Part shown: in pieces, positions 1 through 8,891 of the stretch
Layout of the letters: the number at the start of each line of letters is the position of its first letter
Numbering within the stretch: position 1 is the first letter of the stretch
NCBI RefSeq assembly: GCF_900323885.1
Contig: NZ_OOHJ01000011.1
Coordinates: 248,001-312,000 of the forward strand
Length of the DNA: 64,000 nucleotides
DNA from: [Actinomadura] parvosata subsp. kistnae
GTDB taxonomy: Bacteria > Actinomycetota > Actinomycetes > Streptosporangiales > Streptosporangiaceae
Direction of reading: 5' to 3'
Notes under the pieces: model-generated
The model's database searches: none
Seen by the model: the letters and a program-made list of their open reading frames with translations, nothing else
What the model was told of the DNA's origin: nothing
Program-made: the position numbers and the translations under genes

Positions 1-1
1 C

Positions 2-997
2 GCGGAGGAGGTCGCGCGGGAGGCCGAACGGCTCGGTTACGACGTCGCGGTGGTCCCGGAGGGGTTCCGCGCGGACGGCGCGACCGTCCTCGGCGCCGTG
101 GCCGCCGCGACCACGCGGATCGGCCTGGCCTCCGGCGTCTTCCAGATCCCCGGCCGCACGCCGGCCATGACCGCCCTGACCGCCTCGACGCTCGACACCC
201 TGTCCGGCGGCCGGTTCCGGCTCGGGCTCGGGGTGTCGAACCCGGACATCTCCGAAGGCTGGCACGGCGTGCCGTTCCGCCGCCCGCTGGCCAGGACCAG
301 GGAGTACGTGGACATCGTGCGCCGCACCCTGGCCCGCGAGGCGGTCACCCACGACGGCGCGCACTTCCGGCTGCCGCCCGAGGGCTGCGTGGCGGCGCCG
401 TTGCGGCTCTACAGCGAGCCGGTGACCGAGCGGCTGCCGATCTACCTCGCCGCGGTCGCGCCCGGCGGCCTGGAGCTGGCCGGGGAGATCGCCGACGGCT
501 GGCTGGGCGCGTTCTCCCCGCCGGACGAGCTGCCCAAGGTCACCGAGTCGCTGCGCGCGGGCCGGCTGCGCGCCGGGCTGCCGATGGCCGGGTTCGAGGT
601 GCTGTGCGGGGTCCCGATGGCGCTGGGCACCGAGGTGGACGTGGCGGCCGTGCCGATCCGCGGGTACCTGTCGCACTTCCTCGGCATGGGCGGGCGCAGC
701 CGCAACATCTACCTGTCGTTGTTCGAGCGGATGGGCTACGGCCGGGAGACCGGCATCGTGCACGAGCGGATGTCCTCGGGCGACCCGCACGGCGCGGCGG
801 CGGCGGTGCCGGCCGGCCTGGTGGACCGCATCTCGCTGCTCGGCTCCGCCGACCGGATCGCGGCCAGGATGCGGGCGTACGCCGAGCACGGCCTGACGAC
901 GCTGGTGATCTCGCCGTTCGGCGCGACGACGGCCGAGCGGATCGAGATCGTGCGGCTCGCGGCTACGGCGCTCGGCCGCGCCGGCCTGGCGGCCTGA
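2..997 (+). CDS. LLM-class flavin/F420-dependent oxidoreductase (5' end outside window)
   Basis: The reading frame is open from the first bases of the window (AEEVAREAERLGYDVAVVPE), so the true start lies upstream and about 20 to 30 residues are missing. The protein has the bacterial luciferase-like TIM-barrel pattern: an early strand with a solvent-facing loop, then TRIGLASGVFQIPGRTPAMTA, LDTLSGGRFRLGLGVSNP, and a C-terminal SADRIAARMRAYAEHGLTTLVI. That order is typical of F420- or FMN-dependent LLM oxidoreductases. Which flavin is used cannot be read from the sequence. It ends 5 bases before the efflux gene and probably shares its transcript. In this cluster it could carry out a tailoring reduction or oxidation of the polyketide, which is inference from context. 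Confidence 0.85.
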   Translation, partial: AEEVAREAERLGYDVAVVPEGFRADGATVLGAVAAATTRIGLASGVFQIPGRTPAMTALTASTLDTLSGGRFRLGLGVSNPDISEGWHGVPFRRPLARTREYVDIVRRTLAREAVTHDGAHFRLPPEGCVAAPLRLYSEPVTERLPIYLAAVAPGGLELAGEIADGWLGAFSPPDELPKVTESLRAGRLRAGLPMAGFEVLCGVPMALGTEVDVAAVPIRGYLSHFLGMGGRSRNIYLSLFERMGYGRETGIVHERMSSGDPHGAAAAVPAGLVDRISLLGSADRIAARMRAYAEHGLTTLVISPFGATTAERIEIVRLAATALGRAGLAA

Positions 998-1002
998 TCG
1001 CC

Positions 1003-2508
1003 ATGAGCGACAGCGGAACGGGCCGGCGGCGGGGCGGGCTCCGTGGGCTGCGCAGCCTGCGCGGCAACCCGTGGGCGGTCATGACGACCACCTGCCTCGG
1101 CTACTTCATCACGATCCTGAACTCCACGTCGGTCAGCATCGCCGTGCCCCAGATCCAGGCCGGGCTGGGCGCGAGCCTCAGCGAGGTGCTGTGGGTGGTC
1201 GGCGGCTACGTGCTGGCGCTGGCGGTGCTGACCGTCACCGCCGGCCGGCTGGGGGACGTGGCGGGGCCGCGCAACGTGTTCCTGGCCGGGATGGCGGTGT
1301 TCACCGTCGCCTCGGCGCTGTGCGGGTTCGCCCAGTCGCCGTGGCAGCTCATCGGCGCCCGGCTGCTCCAGGGCGTCGGCGCCGCGCTGATCATCCCGCA
1401 GACGCTGACGATGATGACGCTCGTCATCCCGCAGGAGCGGCGGGGGCGGGCCAGTGCGGTGTGGGGGGTGACCGCCGGGCTGGCCGGGGTGGCCGGCCCG
1501 ACGCTCGGCGGCCTGCTGGTCTCGACGGCCGGATGGCGCTCGGTGTTCGCGGTGAACCTGCCGGTGGGTGTGCTGATCATCGTCCTCACCCTGCTGCTGG
1601 TGCCGCCCGCGCAGTCGCAGCGGGCGGCCCGGCGGCTGAACGCGGCGGGCGCGGCCCTGGCCGGCCTCGGGCTCGGCGGGATCACGTTCGGCCTGCTGGA
1701 GGGCAAGGAGTACGGGTGGGGCACGGTCGTGTCGTTCGTGACCGTGCCGATGATCATCGGGGCGGGGGTCGTGCTGCTGGGCGCGTTCGTGCTGCACCAG
1801 CACCGGGCGCGTGAGCCGCTGGTGCCGACGCGGCTGTTCGCCGACCGCACGTTCACGGTGATGACCGTCTCGATGGCCATCGTGTCGATGTGCGTGATCA
1901 CGCTCTCGCTGGCCATGACGCTGTACCTGCAGTCGGTGCTGGGCATGTCGGCCGCGCACGCGGGGCTCACGCTGGCGCCGTGGGCGCTGGGCATGACGGT
2001 CGGGTTCCCGGTCACGGGCCGCATGGTCGACCGGTTCGGCGCGGAGCGGGTGCTGCTCGGCGGCATGATCGTGTACGCCACCGCCCTGGCCACCGTCGGG
2101 CTGCTGTGCCGGCCCGGCGTGAGCGGCGTCCTGCTCGTGGTGCCGCTCGCGGTGGCCGGGCTGTCGCAGTCGGCGGCCTTCGGCCCGATCACCGCGCTGG
2201 CGATGCGGGACGTCGGCCCCGACCTGGCGGGGGCGGCGTCCGGGGTGTTCAACACGATCCGCCAGACCGGCACGCTCATCGGGGTCTCCGTGCTGGGCAC
2301 GGTGCTGCAGGCCCGGCTCGACGCCGCGACGGCGGCCGGGGCCGGGTTCGGGGCGACGTTCAGCGACGCGGTCCGGCTGACGCTGATCGGGTGCGCCGCG
2401 AGCGTGCTGCTCGCGGCGCTGGGCGGTTACCTCAACGGCCGCCGGGCGCGGGCGGTCAGCCCCGAACCCGTGCCACGGCCAGATGCAAGTCGGTCCCCGT
2501 CGGCGTGA
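1003..2508 (+). CDS. DHA2-family MFS drug efflux transporter
   Basis: About 501 residues with a basic, Gly/Arg-rich N-terminus followed by roughly 14 hydrophobic segments, as in DHA2 (14-TM) proton-driven drug exporters. Recognisable family segments are the first-helix region (CLGYFITILNSTSVSIAVPQIQ), the motif A-like GRLGDVAGPRNVFLAG between helices 2 and 3, and the motif C-like VTAGLAGVAGPTLGGLLV in helix 5. The ATG at 1003 lies 5 bases after the stop of the oxidoreductase. The last 53 bases overlap the convergent methyltransferase gene tail to tail. Its position in a polyketide cluster makes self-resistance export of the product the likely role. Confidence 0.9.
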   Translation: MSDSGTGRRRGGLRGLRSLRGNPWAVMTTTCLGYFITILNSTSVSIAVPQIQAGLGASLSEVLWVVGGYVLALAVLTVTAGRLGDVAGPRNVFLAGMAVFTVASALCGFAQSPWQLIGARLLQGVGAALIIPQTLTMMTLVIPQERRGRASAVWGVTAGLAGVAGPTLGGLLVSTAGWRSVFAVNLPVGVLIIVLTLLLVPPAQSQRAARRLNAAGAALAGLGLGGITFGLLEGKEYGWGTVVSFVTVPMIIGAGVVLLGAFVLHQHRAREPLVPTRLFADRTFTVMTVSMAIVSMCVITLSLAMTLYLQSVLGMSAAHAGLTLAPWALGMTVGFPVTGRMVDRFGAERVLLGGMIVYATALATVGLLCRPGVSGVLLVVPLAVAGLSQSAAFGPITALAMRDVGPDLAGAASGVFNTIRQTGTLIGVSVLGTVLQARLDAATAAGAGFGATFSDAVRLTLIGCAASVLLAALGGYLNGRRARAVSPEPVPRPDASRSPSA

Positions 2509-3475
2509 TGCCCTCGAAGTCCAGCCCGGCCCGCTCGAAGAGCGCCGCGTAGTCCTGCTCCGTGCGCTCCTTGCCGCCCATGACGAGCAGCATGTGCAGG
2601 TCCATGGACGGCACGAACTTGCTCTCCGGCGGATCCTGCAGCAGCGGGTCGGCGATGACGATCCGGGCCCCCGGCTTGGCCGAGGCGGCGACGTTGCGCA
2701 GGATCTGCTCGGAGTCGTCGTCCTCGTACATGTGCAGGGTCAACTTGAAGACGTACACGTCGGCGTCGAACGGCACCTCGCGGAAGTAGTCGCCGGTCAC
2801 CAGGGCGCAGCGCTCGGACAGCGGGCCGGACAGCAGCTCGTCGTCGACCACGGCCAGGGTGGGCTCGATGTCGAACCAGACGCCCGACAGGTGCGGGTTG
2901 TGCTCCAGGATGGCCCGCAGCAGCGTGCCCTCGCCGCCGCCCATGTCGGCGACCGTGCGCGCGCCCTCCAGCGGCAGCGCCCGCACGAGCTGCGGGTTCA
3001 TCTGGTCAGACCAGGACGTCATCCCGCGGAACATCCGTGCCTGCGCGTCGGGGTGGTCCTTGAGGTAGGTGAAGAAGTCGGTGCCGAAGACGTCGGGGAA
3101 CAGGCACTTGCCGGCGCGGACGGCGTCGGCGAGCTTGCCCCACATCACCCAGCCCCAGTCGGCCGGGGTGAGCAGGGTGTGGATCAGGCCGCCCGGAGCG
3201 TCCCTGCGCATGCTCCGTGACATCTCCGTGTGCTGGTAGGCGTCCGGGGTGACCTGCTCGAAGATGCCGTACGCGGCGAGCGCGCGCAGCAGGCGGGCCA
3301 GGGCCTTCGGTTCCGCGTCGACCTTCGCGGCGATCTCGCGGACCGGGGTGGGCCCGTCGCCGACCGCGTCGGCCAGGCCCAGCTCCGCCGCCGCCCGCAC
3401 GATCGCGGCGTCGTGCACCGAATTCGACAGGCGGCGAACCCTGGCCGCGGGAGAAGGTTCCGTTTTGCTGCTCAT
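2456..3475 (-). CDS. SAM-dependent O-methyltransferase (AcmO/DnrK/TcmN type)
   Basis: A 339-residue class I methyltransferase with the two-part layout of polyketide O-methyltransferases. An N-terminal winged-helix dimerisation domain occupies about residues 15 to 95 (VHDAAIVRAAAELGLADAV, then PKALARLLRALAAYGIFE). A Rossmann SAM-binding domain follows with motif I DMGGGEGTLLRAILEHNP and an acidic WFDIEPT at the end of strand 2. LKLTLHMYEDDDSEQILRN corresponds to the region holding the His general base in this family (here LHMYEDD). It is divergent from the P450 gene and probably methylates a phenolic hydroxyl of the polyketide. The substrate is not predictable from sequence. Confidence 0.88.
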   Translation of the reverse strand: MSSKTEPSPAARVRRLSNSVHDAAIVRAAAELGLADAVGDGPTPVREIAAKVDAEPKALARLLRALAAYGIFEQVTPDAYQHTEMSRSMRRDAPGGLIHTLLTPADWGWVMWGKLADAVRAGKCLFPDVFGTDFFTYLKDHPDAQARMFRGMTSWSDQMNPQLVRALPLEGARTVADMGGGEGTLLRAILEHNPHLSGVWFDIEPTLAVVDDELLSGPLSERCALVTGDYFREVPFDADVYVFKLTLHMYEDDDSEQILRNVAASAKPGARIVIADPLLQDPPESKFVPSMDLHMLLVMGGKERTEQDYAALFERAGLDFEGITPTGTDLHLAVARVRG

Positions 3476-3533
3476 TTCCGCTTCCTCTCACCACGCGGTG
3501 GACGATGTGCCGCCTCATGCTGTGCTCGGCCGC

Positions 3534-3562
3534 TCGAACAGCGAGCGAGAGCAGGACGAGAG
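3534..3562 (+). promoter_or_regulatory. Candidate SARP-binding heptamer repeats upstream of the P450
   Basis: Three heptamers lie in strict 11-bp phase: TCGAACA (3534-3540), GCGAGAG (3545-3551) and ACGAGAG (3556-3562), each separated by 4 bases. SARP activators classically bind 7-bp direct repeats with 4-bp spacers related to TCGAGCG. The site is in the divergent O-methyltransferase/P450 promoter region. Assignment is by pattern only; the match to the consensus core is partial. Confidence 0.4.
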
Positions 3563-3662
3563 TCCAGCGCCGCTTGCGGGCGCCTTGAGCCGTGCCGCCC
3601 ATCGTCGTCGGTGACGACATCCCGCCGTGCGTGACGGCATCTCGGAGAGCAGGAGATCATCG

Positions 3663-4793
3663 ATGACGCTCAAGTTCCCGTTCGACTGGCCGCCCGGGGC
3701 CCAGCCGCCGGAGGAACTCGCCAAGCTCCGGGACGAGCCGGTGGTGCGGGCGGTCATGCCGAGCGGCGACCCGGTCTATCTGGTGACGCGCTACGCGGAC
3801 GTCCGGGCGGTCCTGTCGGACCGGCGCGTGAGCCGCAACCGGGAGCGCCCCGGCGCGCCGCGCATGACCGCGGCGCCCAGGACCAAGATGTTCCAGAACC
3901 CGAAGATCGACCGGGACCCGCCCGAGCACACCCGCATGCGCCGGCTCATGACCAAGGCGTTCACCCCGTCGCGGATCGAGCGGCTGGGCCCGTACGTCGA
4001 GGAGGTGGTGGTGGAGCTGCTCGACCGCTGGCGCAGGCCGCCGGTGGACCTGGTCTCCGAGTTCGCCCTGCCGCTGACGCTGCGGGTCATCTGCCGCCTG
4101 CTCGGCGTGCCGGTGGCCGACCAGGAGCGCTTCCGCACCGGCCTGGGCGAGGCGTGGCAGTACATCGGCGAGCTGATCGAGGCCAAGCGGGCGAACCCGG
4201 GCGACGACCTGATCAGCGAGCTGATCGAGGTGCACGACGACCAGGACGGCCGGCTGAGCACGCACGAGCTGCACGTGTGGAGCACGGTGCTGCTGATGGC
4301 CGGGCACGAGACGACCGCCGCCCAGATCGGCAGCGGCGCGGTGCTCCTCATGCGGCATCCCGACCAGCTCGCCCTGCTGCGCGAGCGGCCGGAGCGGATC
4401 CCGGACGCGGTGGAGGAGCTGCTGCGCTTCCAGGTGGCCGGCCACTCGCTGTCGATGCTGCGCTACGTCACCGAGGACATCGACGTCGGCGGCGTCACCA
4501 TCCCGGCCGGCTCCGGCGTGGTGCCGGTGCTGGAGTCGGCCAACTTCGACGAGTCGGTCTTCCCTGACCCGCTGCGCTTCGACGTCACCAGGGACGCCAG
4601 GGACCAGATCGCGTTCAGCGCCGGACCGCACTACTGCCTGGGCGCGGCGCTGGCCAGGCTCGAGCTGCGGATCGCGTTCGCCGCGCTGATCGGCCGCTTC
4701 CCCGGCCTGCGGCTCGCGGTCGACGTCGGCGAGCTCAGGCACCACGACAACCCGCTCGAACTCGGCTTCGTCGAGGTTCCCGTCACCTGGTGA
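3663..4793 (+). CDS. Cytochrome P450 mono-oxygenase
   Basis: A 376-residue soluble bacterial P450. The I-helix oxygen-activation motif AGHETTA begins near residue 213. The ExxR of the K-helix lies in AVEELLRFQ, and the heme loop FSAGPHYCLG places the cysteine thiolate at about residue 325. The ATG at 3663 has AGGAGA about 8 bases upstream. It is about 20 residues shorter than typical family members; the gap is between GVPVADQERF and YIGELIEAKR, where most P450s carry the helix E-F segment that helps cover the substrate pocket. The frame is intact, so this looks like a real in-frame difference. It presumably hydroxylates or couples the polyketide. The redox partner is not in the window. Confidence 0.92.
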   Translation: MTLKFPFDWPPGAQPPEELAKLRDEPVVRAVMPSGDPVYLVTRYADVRAVLSDRRVSRNRERPGAPRMTAAPRTKMFQNPKIDRDPPEHTRMRRLMTKAFTPSRIERLGPYVEEVVVELLDRWRRPPVDLVSEFALPLTLRVICRLLGVPVADQERFRTGLGEAWQYIGELIEAKRANPGDDLISELIEVHDDQDGRLSTHELHVWSTVLLMAGHETTAAQIGSGAVLLMRHPDQLALLRERPERIPDAVEELLRFQVAGHSLSMLRYVTEDIDVGGVTIPAGSGVVPVLESANFDESVFPDPLRFDVTRDARDQIAFSAGPHYCLGAALARLELRIAFAALIGRFPGLRLAVDVGELRHHDNPLELGFVEVPVTW

Positions 4794-4804
4794 GCACTGG
4801 AGGA

Positions 4805-6820
4805 ATGATGCGAGACGGCTACTACCTTTCGAGCTACCTGACCATCCCGGGGCTGCACCGGCTGGCGATGGTGTCCTACCGGCACGACAACAACATCTCC
4901 CTGTGGCGCAAGGACGGATCGCAGGTCCAGCTCCTCGGGCACTGGGAGTTCGAGCGGATGACCGGCCTGAAGCACCACCGCACGCCGTTCCTGAGCATGG
5001 AGGACCTGCGTGACTTCGTGAACGGCCTGATCGGCGCCTTCGGCGTGTCGCTCGACGACATGACGGAGGTGTGGGGCACCCCCGGGCTGGCCACGACGAA
5101 CGACTACCACTTCGTCGAGGAGTACCCCGAGCTGTCCTTCCACAGCATCGCGCACCTCTACAGCGCGATGCTGCTGGACAGCGAGATCTTCTTCGACGGC
5201 GACATTCTCGCGCTCGCCGTGGACGGCGGCCCCGACCGGCTGCTCGACCAGCAGTACAAGCGGTTCTGGTTCACCGGCGCGGTCAGCCGCCGCGGCGTCG
5301 TGGAGACCTTTCCCGTCGCCTCGCCCGGCCTGCTCTACAGCACCGCCAAGGACCGGTTCAAGATGCGCGAGGGCACGCTGATGGCGCTCGCGACGGCGAC
5401 CACGGCCGCCGGGCGCTGCGACCGCCAGGCCATCCTCGACACGTACGACTTCACCGGCCTGGCCGCGCTGGAGGGCGCGCCGAAGGCGTTCGAGGAGATC
5501 GTGGCGCAGGTCAAGGAGAGCGCGGACGTCGATCCCGCGTTCACCGAGGAGGAGAGCTTCGTCAGCGCCGCCATGAAGGAGATCCAGGCGATCTCCGTGA
5601 TGGCGATGGAGCGCAACATCGAGACCGCGCTGGAGCGCTTCGACCTCGACCCGGCGACCACGCACCTGGCGCTGGCCGGCGGCTACGCCCTGAACTGCCC
5701 CACCAACAGCCACCTGATGGCCAAGTACGGCTTCCGCGGCTTCCTCGCCCCGCCGTGCGTGGACGACGGCGGCCAGTCGGTCGGCATCGGCCTGGCCGCC
5801 TTCCACAAGAAGACCGGCGGCGAGCGGTTCACCTTCCGCTTCCCCGGCGCCTACCTCGGCCGCCAGGACGACGACCTCGACGGGGCGCTGGCCGAGTTCG
5901 GCGACTACGTGGCCGACGTCTCCGACCTGGACGAGGACCAGGCGGTGCGGGACATCCTGGCCGAGCCCATCGCCTGGTTCCACGGCCGTTCCGAGATCGG
6001 GCCGCGGGCGCTGGGCAACCGCAGCCTCATCGGCGACCCGACGTCACGGGCCGCCAAGGACGCGCTCAACCAGTTCAAGCTGCGCGAGTGGTGGCGGCCG
6101 GTCGCGCCCGTGGTGCTGGAGGAGCACCTGGACGACTGGTTCGAGGACAGCCGGCCGTCGCCGTACATGCTGGAGACCTTCACCATCCGCGAGGAGCGCC
6201 GCGACCAGATCCAGGCGGTCGCGCACCTCGACTACTCCGCGCGCGTGCAGTCGCTCAACGCCGGGCAGAACCCGGCGCTGCACCGGCTGCTGACCGCCTT
6301 CCACCGGCACACCGGCGTGCCGATGCTGTGCAACACCTCGCTGAACGACAAGGGCGAGCCGATCATCGACACCATCCGGGAGGCCATGAACTTCTGCCTG
6401 CGCAGGAGGATCAGCGTCGGCTACTTCAACGGGCGGCGGGTGGCCTTCCACAACTTCGACGCCTACCCCGCCCAGGGGCCCTACCCGCGCACGCGGGAGC
6501 TGTTCGTCGAGATCCCGGAAAGCCGGGCCAGGGCCGTGCACGCCGAGCTGAACCCGTACGGGCTGCCGGAGCTGTACCTGCACGTGCTGTTCCTGGACCT
6601 GGCGCTGAGCGGGAAGTTCGACCTGCGCACGGAGGAGGGGGCGGCGGAGGCGTACGAGGCGGTGGACAGCCGGCTGCGCGCCGACCCGTCGCTGCGGCAG
6701 GCCGCCGAGCGCAGCATGCGCCGGGCGGAGCACCGCTTCACCACGTTCGGGCCGGACGCGCTGCTCAACCTGGAACTGGGCGCGGTCCGCCAGATCACCG
6801 CCCCTGACAGGAATCAGTAA
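4805..6820 (+). CDS. Carbamoyltransferase (NodU/CmcH/TobZ family)
   Basis: About 671 residues. The N-terminal ASKHA-fold (Kae1/TsaD-like) region spans roughly residues 1 to 370, with GGYALNCPTNSHL and the glycine-rich PPCVDDGGQSVGIGL nucleotide-site motif. The C-terminal domain has EIGPRALGNRSLIGDP and the conserved VPMLCNTSLN block. Family members use carbamoyl phosphate and ATP to form a carbamoyl-adenylate and transfer it to a hydroxyl group of a natural product or sugar. A GTG at 4790 overlaps the P450 stop, but GGAGG at 4799-4803 favours the tandem ATGs at 4805/4808. Next to a glycosyltransferase, a carbamoylated sugar or aglycone is the likely result. Confidence 0.9.
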   Translation: MMRDGYYLSSYLTIPGLHRLAMVSYRHDNNISLWRKDGSQVQLLGHWEFERMTGLKHHRTPFLSMEDLRDFVNGLIGAFGVSLDDMTEVWGTPGLATTNDYHFVEEYPELSFHSIAHLYSAMLLDSEIFFDGDILALAVDGGPDRLLDQQYKRFWFTGAVSRRGVVETFPVASPGLLYSTAKDRFKMREGTLMALATATTAAGRCDRQAILDTYDFTGLAALEGAPKAFEEIVAQVKESADVDPAFTEEESFVSAAMKEIQAISVMAMERNIETALERFDLDPATTHLALAGGYALNCPTNSHLMAKYGFRGFLAPPCVDDGGQSVGIGLAAFHKKTGGERFTFRFPGAYLGRQDDDLDGALAEFGDYVADVSDLDEDQAVRDILAEPIAWFHGRSEIGPRALGNRSLIGDPTSRAAKDALNQFKLREWWRPVAPVVLEEHLDDWFEDSRPSPYMLETFTIREERRDQIQAVAHLDYSARVQSLNAGQNPALHRLLTAFHRHTGVPMLCNTSLNDKGEPIIDTIREAMNFCLRRRISVGYFNGRRVAFHNFDAYPAQGPYPRTRELFVEIPESRARAVHAELNPYGLPELYLHVLFLDLALSGKFDLRTEEGAAEAYEAVDSRLRADPSLRQAAERSMRRAEHRFTTFGPDALLNLELGAVRQITAPDRNQ

Positions 6821-6875
6821 CGGGCAGGAATCAGTGACGGGCAGGAATCAGTGACGGGCAGGAATCAGTGACGGG
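6808..6875. repeat. Four tandem 17-bp repeats over two convergent stop codons
   Basis: The unit CAGGAATCAGTGACGGG occurs at 6808-6824 (one substitution, A for G), 6825-6841, 6842-6858 and 6859-6875. The first copy holds the TAA of the carbamoyltransferase; the last copy overlaps the TGA of the convergent glycosyltransferase. Extra stop codons are present in each unit on both strands, so repeat number can vary without changing either protein. Confidence 0.95.
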
Positions 6876-8036
6876 CCAGGGACGGTTGTAGCTCGGCCAG
6901 CGCGCCGGCCACCTCGGCCGGCGTCGCCTGGCCGCGCATCCCCTCCGCCAGCTCGCCGGCGGCGCGGCGCGGCTCGGGGTCGTCCAGCAGCCTGGACACC
7001 TCCTCCCGCACCGTCGCCGGCGCCAGGTCGGCCAGGCTGAGCACCGTCGCGGCCCGGTGGCCACGGCCCGCCCGGTGTGGCCGGCGTGGTCGGGCAGCTG
7101 CGGCACCAGCAGCATCGGCACCCCGGCCGCCAGCGCGGTGAGGATGCCGCCGGCGCCGCCGTGCCCGACGAAGGCGTCGCAGTCGCGCAGGACGTCCTTG
7201 ATCGGGACGTCCACCACGACGCGCACGTCGTCCGGCAGGTCCTTGCGCGCGGCCAGCAGGTCCCGCTGGGCGGCCGAGACCGCCAGCACCACCTCCACGC
7301 CCGTGCCGGCCAGGGCGGCGGCGAGCCGGTCGGCGATGAAACGCTCCGGGTCCACCTTGGCGATGGTGTGCCCCCAGCTCACGCACACGCGCGGGCGCCG
7401 GCGCGGCTCGGGCGGCCGCCACGGCTGGTTCTCCGGCCCGTTGTAGGGCAGGTAACGCACCGGCAGCACCCGGTGCTCTCCAGGCAGCTGCATCGTCGCC
7501 GGCACCGGGTCCACGGTCACCGTCCCGTACGGGTCCACCGGCCCGGCGCCGAGCCGGTCGGCCAGCGGCGCCATCGCGTCCGGCAGCACGGCGCGGGCCC
7601 GCTGCAGCAGGTCGACGCCGTAGAGCTGGCGCACCGCCGGCACCCCCGTGACCGCGGCGGCGATCGGGCCGGCCAGCGTCACCTGGTCGTACACCACGAG
7701 GTCGGCCCGCCACTCCCCGATCAGCCGGACGAGGCCGGCGGCCATCGACTCGGCGTGCGCCATCAGCATCCGCAGCACCCGCGGCCCCTTCCCCTCCCGC
7801 CGGGGCGCGGGCCCGCCGGCGCCGGGCAGCGGCAGCAGGTACTCGTGGACCATCCCGGCCGTGTCGACGTCCGTGCCCACCACCGCCGCCGGCAGGTCGG
7901 CGCGCAGGACGTCGCGGGTCAGGCCGGGCTCGCTGGCGAAGATCACCTCGTGGCCGGCGGCCCGGCAGGCCCGTGCCAGCGGGACCAGCGCGTACAGATG
8001 CGAGGGCCAGGCCCAGGTCGTGAACACCACCCGCAT
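6865..8036 (-). CDS. GT-B glycosyltransferase (macrolide/aromatic polyketide type), apparent frameshift
   Basis: A GT1/MGT-type glycosyltransferase of about 390 residues once a break is bridged. The N-terminus (MRVVFTTWAWPSHLYALVPL) is the usual start of antibiotic glycosyltransferases. The C-terminal donor domain has VCVSWGHTI, then DAFVGHGGAGGILTALAAGVPMLL, the nucleotide-sugar binding block. After AGHTGRAVATG (about 7050-7057) the frame shifts; adding one G restores AATVLSLADLAPATV and a normal C-terminus ending at 6865. Without repair the frame runs into the 17-bp repeats and stops at 6831. ATG 8036 has a strong GAGGAGGAG upstream. It should attach an activated deoxysugar; no sugar-synthesis genes lie in the window. 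Confidence 0.85.
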
Positions 8037-8123
8037 GGGGCATCTCCTCCTCGGCAGTCAGCGGGGCGCCCGGGGCCGTCCGCCGCCGGCGCGCCCTCCT
8101 GCGCCGACCATGGCACCGCACCC

Positions 8124-8163
8124 TGGAGCCTCGCTGGAGCGCGGCACCGCCGAACGTCGAGCG
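8124..8163 (+). promoter_or_regulatory. Candidate SARP operator in the GT/SDR divergent promoter
   Basis: TGGAGCC (8124-8130), TGGAGCG (8135-8141) and TCGAGCG (8157-8163) start 11 and 22 bp apart, so all three lie on the same helical face; the first two are separated by TCGC. The last copy is exactly the classic SARP heptamer. A hexamer TCATCG follows 7 bases later (8171), close to the 8-bp distance to the -10 box known for ActII-ORF4/DnrI targets, which would put transcription start almost at the GTG at 8184. Confidence 0.55.
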
Positions 8164-8183
8164 GGCCCGGTCATCGTGGCGGG

Positions 8184-8867
8184 GTGAGCGAACCACGTAC
8201 CGCCCTGATCACCGGGGCCAACCGAGGGCTGGGGCACGCGACCGCCGCCGAGCTGCACCGGCGGGGGCTGCGCGTCGTCGTGACCGCACGGGACGCCGGC
8301 GAGGCCGCCGAGGCGGCCGCGCGCATCGGCCCGGACGTGCTCTCCCATCCGCTCGACGTCACCGACGAGGCCGGCGTCGAGCGGGCGGCGAAGGAGCTCG
8401 GGCCTGTGGACGTGCTCGTCTGCAACGCGGGCGTGCTGCTCGACACGGGCGACGACCCGCTGTCGGTGCCGCTGGAGCGGGTGGCGCGGACGCTGGAGGT
8501 CAACCTGCTGGGCGGCTGGCGGGTGGCTCAGGCGTTCGTGCCGGGGATGGTGGCCAGGGGCTGGGGGCGGGTGGTCTTCGTCTCCAGCGGCACCGGGTCG
8601 TTCAGCGTGGGGCTGTGGACGGGGGCGCCGGCGTACTCGGTGTCCAAGACCGCCGTCAACGGGCTGACCACCATGCTCGCCACCTGCACCAAGGGCACGG
8701 GCGTGCTGGTCAACGCGGTCAACCCCGGGCAGACGAGGACCAGGATGGTGCCCACGGCCGAGCGCACGCCCGAGGAGGCGGCCACGGACATCGCGGACGC
8801 GGCCACCCTGCCCGACGACGGGCCGACGGGCGTGTTCCTGCGCGGCGACCGGCAGATGGGCTGGTGA
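8184..8867 (+). CDS. Short-chain dehydrogenase/reductase (SDR)
   Basis: A 227-residue classical SDR. The NADP(H)-binding TGANRGLG lies near residue 10, NAGV near residue 80, and the catalytic Ser-Tyr-Lys set is in VFVSSGTGSFS and AYSVSK. The NRGLG form resembles carbonyl reductase-like SDRs rather than the standard C9 ketoreductase of type II PKS systems, so it may be a tailoring ketoreductase. The GTG start at 8184 lacks a good separate ribosome site, which fits a leaderless or near-leaderless transcript from the SARP-type promoter just upstream. It is separated by 106 bases, with a second heptamer pair, from the cyclase operon. Confidence 0.85.
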   Translation: MSEPRTALITGANRGLGHATAAELHRRGLRVVVTARDAGEAAEAAARIGPDVLSHPLDVTDEAGVERAAKELGPVDVLVCNAGVLLDTGDDPLSVPLERVARTLEVNLLGGWRVAQAFVPGMVARGWGRVVFVSSGTGSFSVGLWTGAPAYSVSKTAVNGLTTMLATCTKGTGVLVNAVNPGQTRTRMVPTAERTPEEAATDIADAATLPDDGPTGVFLRGDRQMGW

Positions 8868-8891
8868 CCGCGCTGGAACCGGCTCCGGCGC

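Noticed and set aside
4631..5983. 450-residue minus-strand open frame
   Set aside because: A high-GC shadow of the P450 and carbamoyltransferase genes, with composition unlike a real protein and no domain pattern.
7077..8183. Long plus-strand open frame upstream of the SDR
   Set aside because: It is the Arg/Gly/His-rich shadow of the glycosyltransferase on the other strand; SDR similarity starts only at the GTG at 8184.
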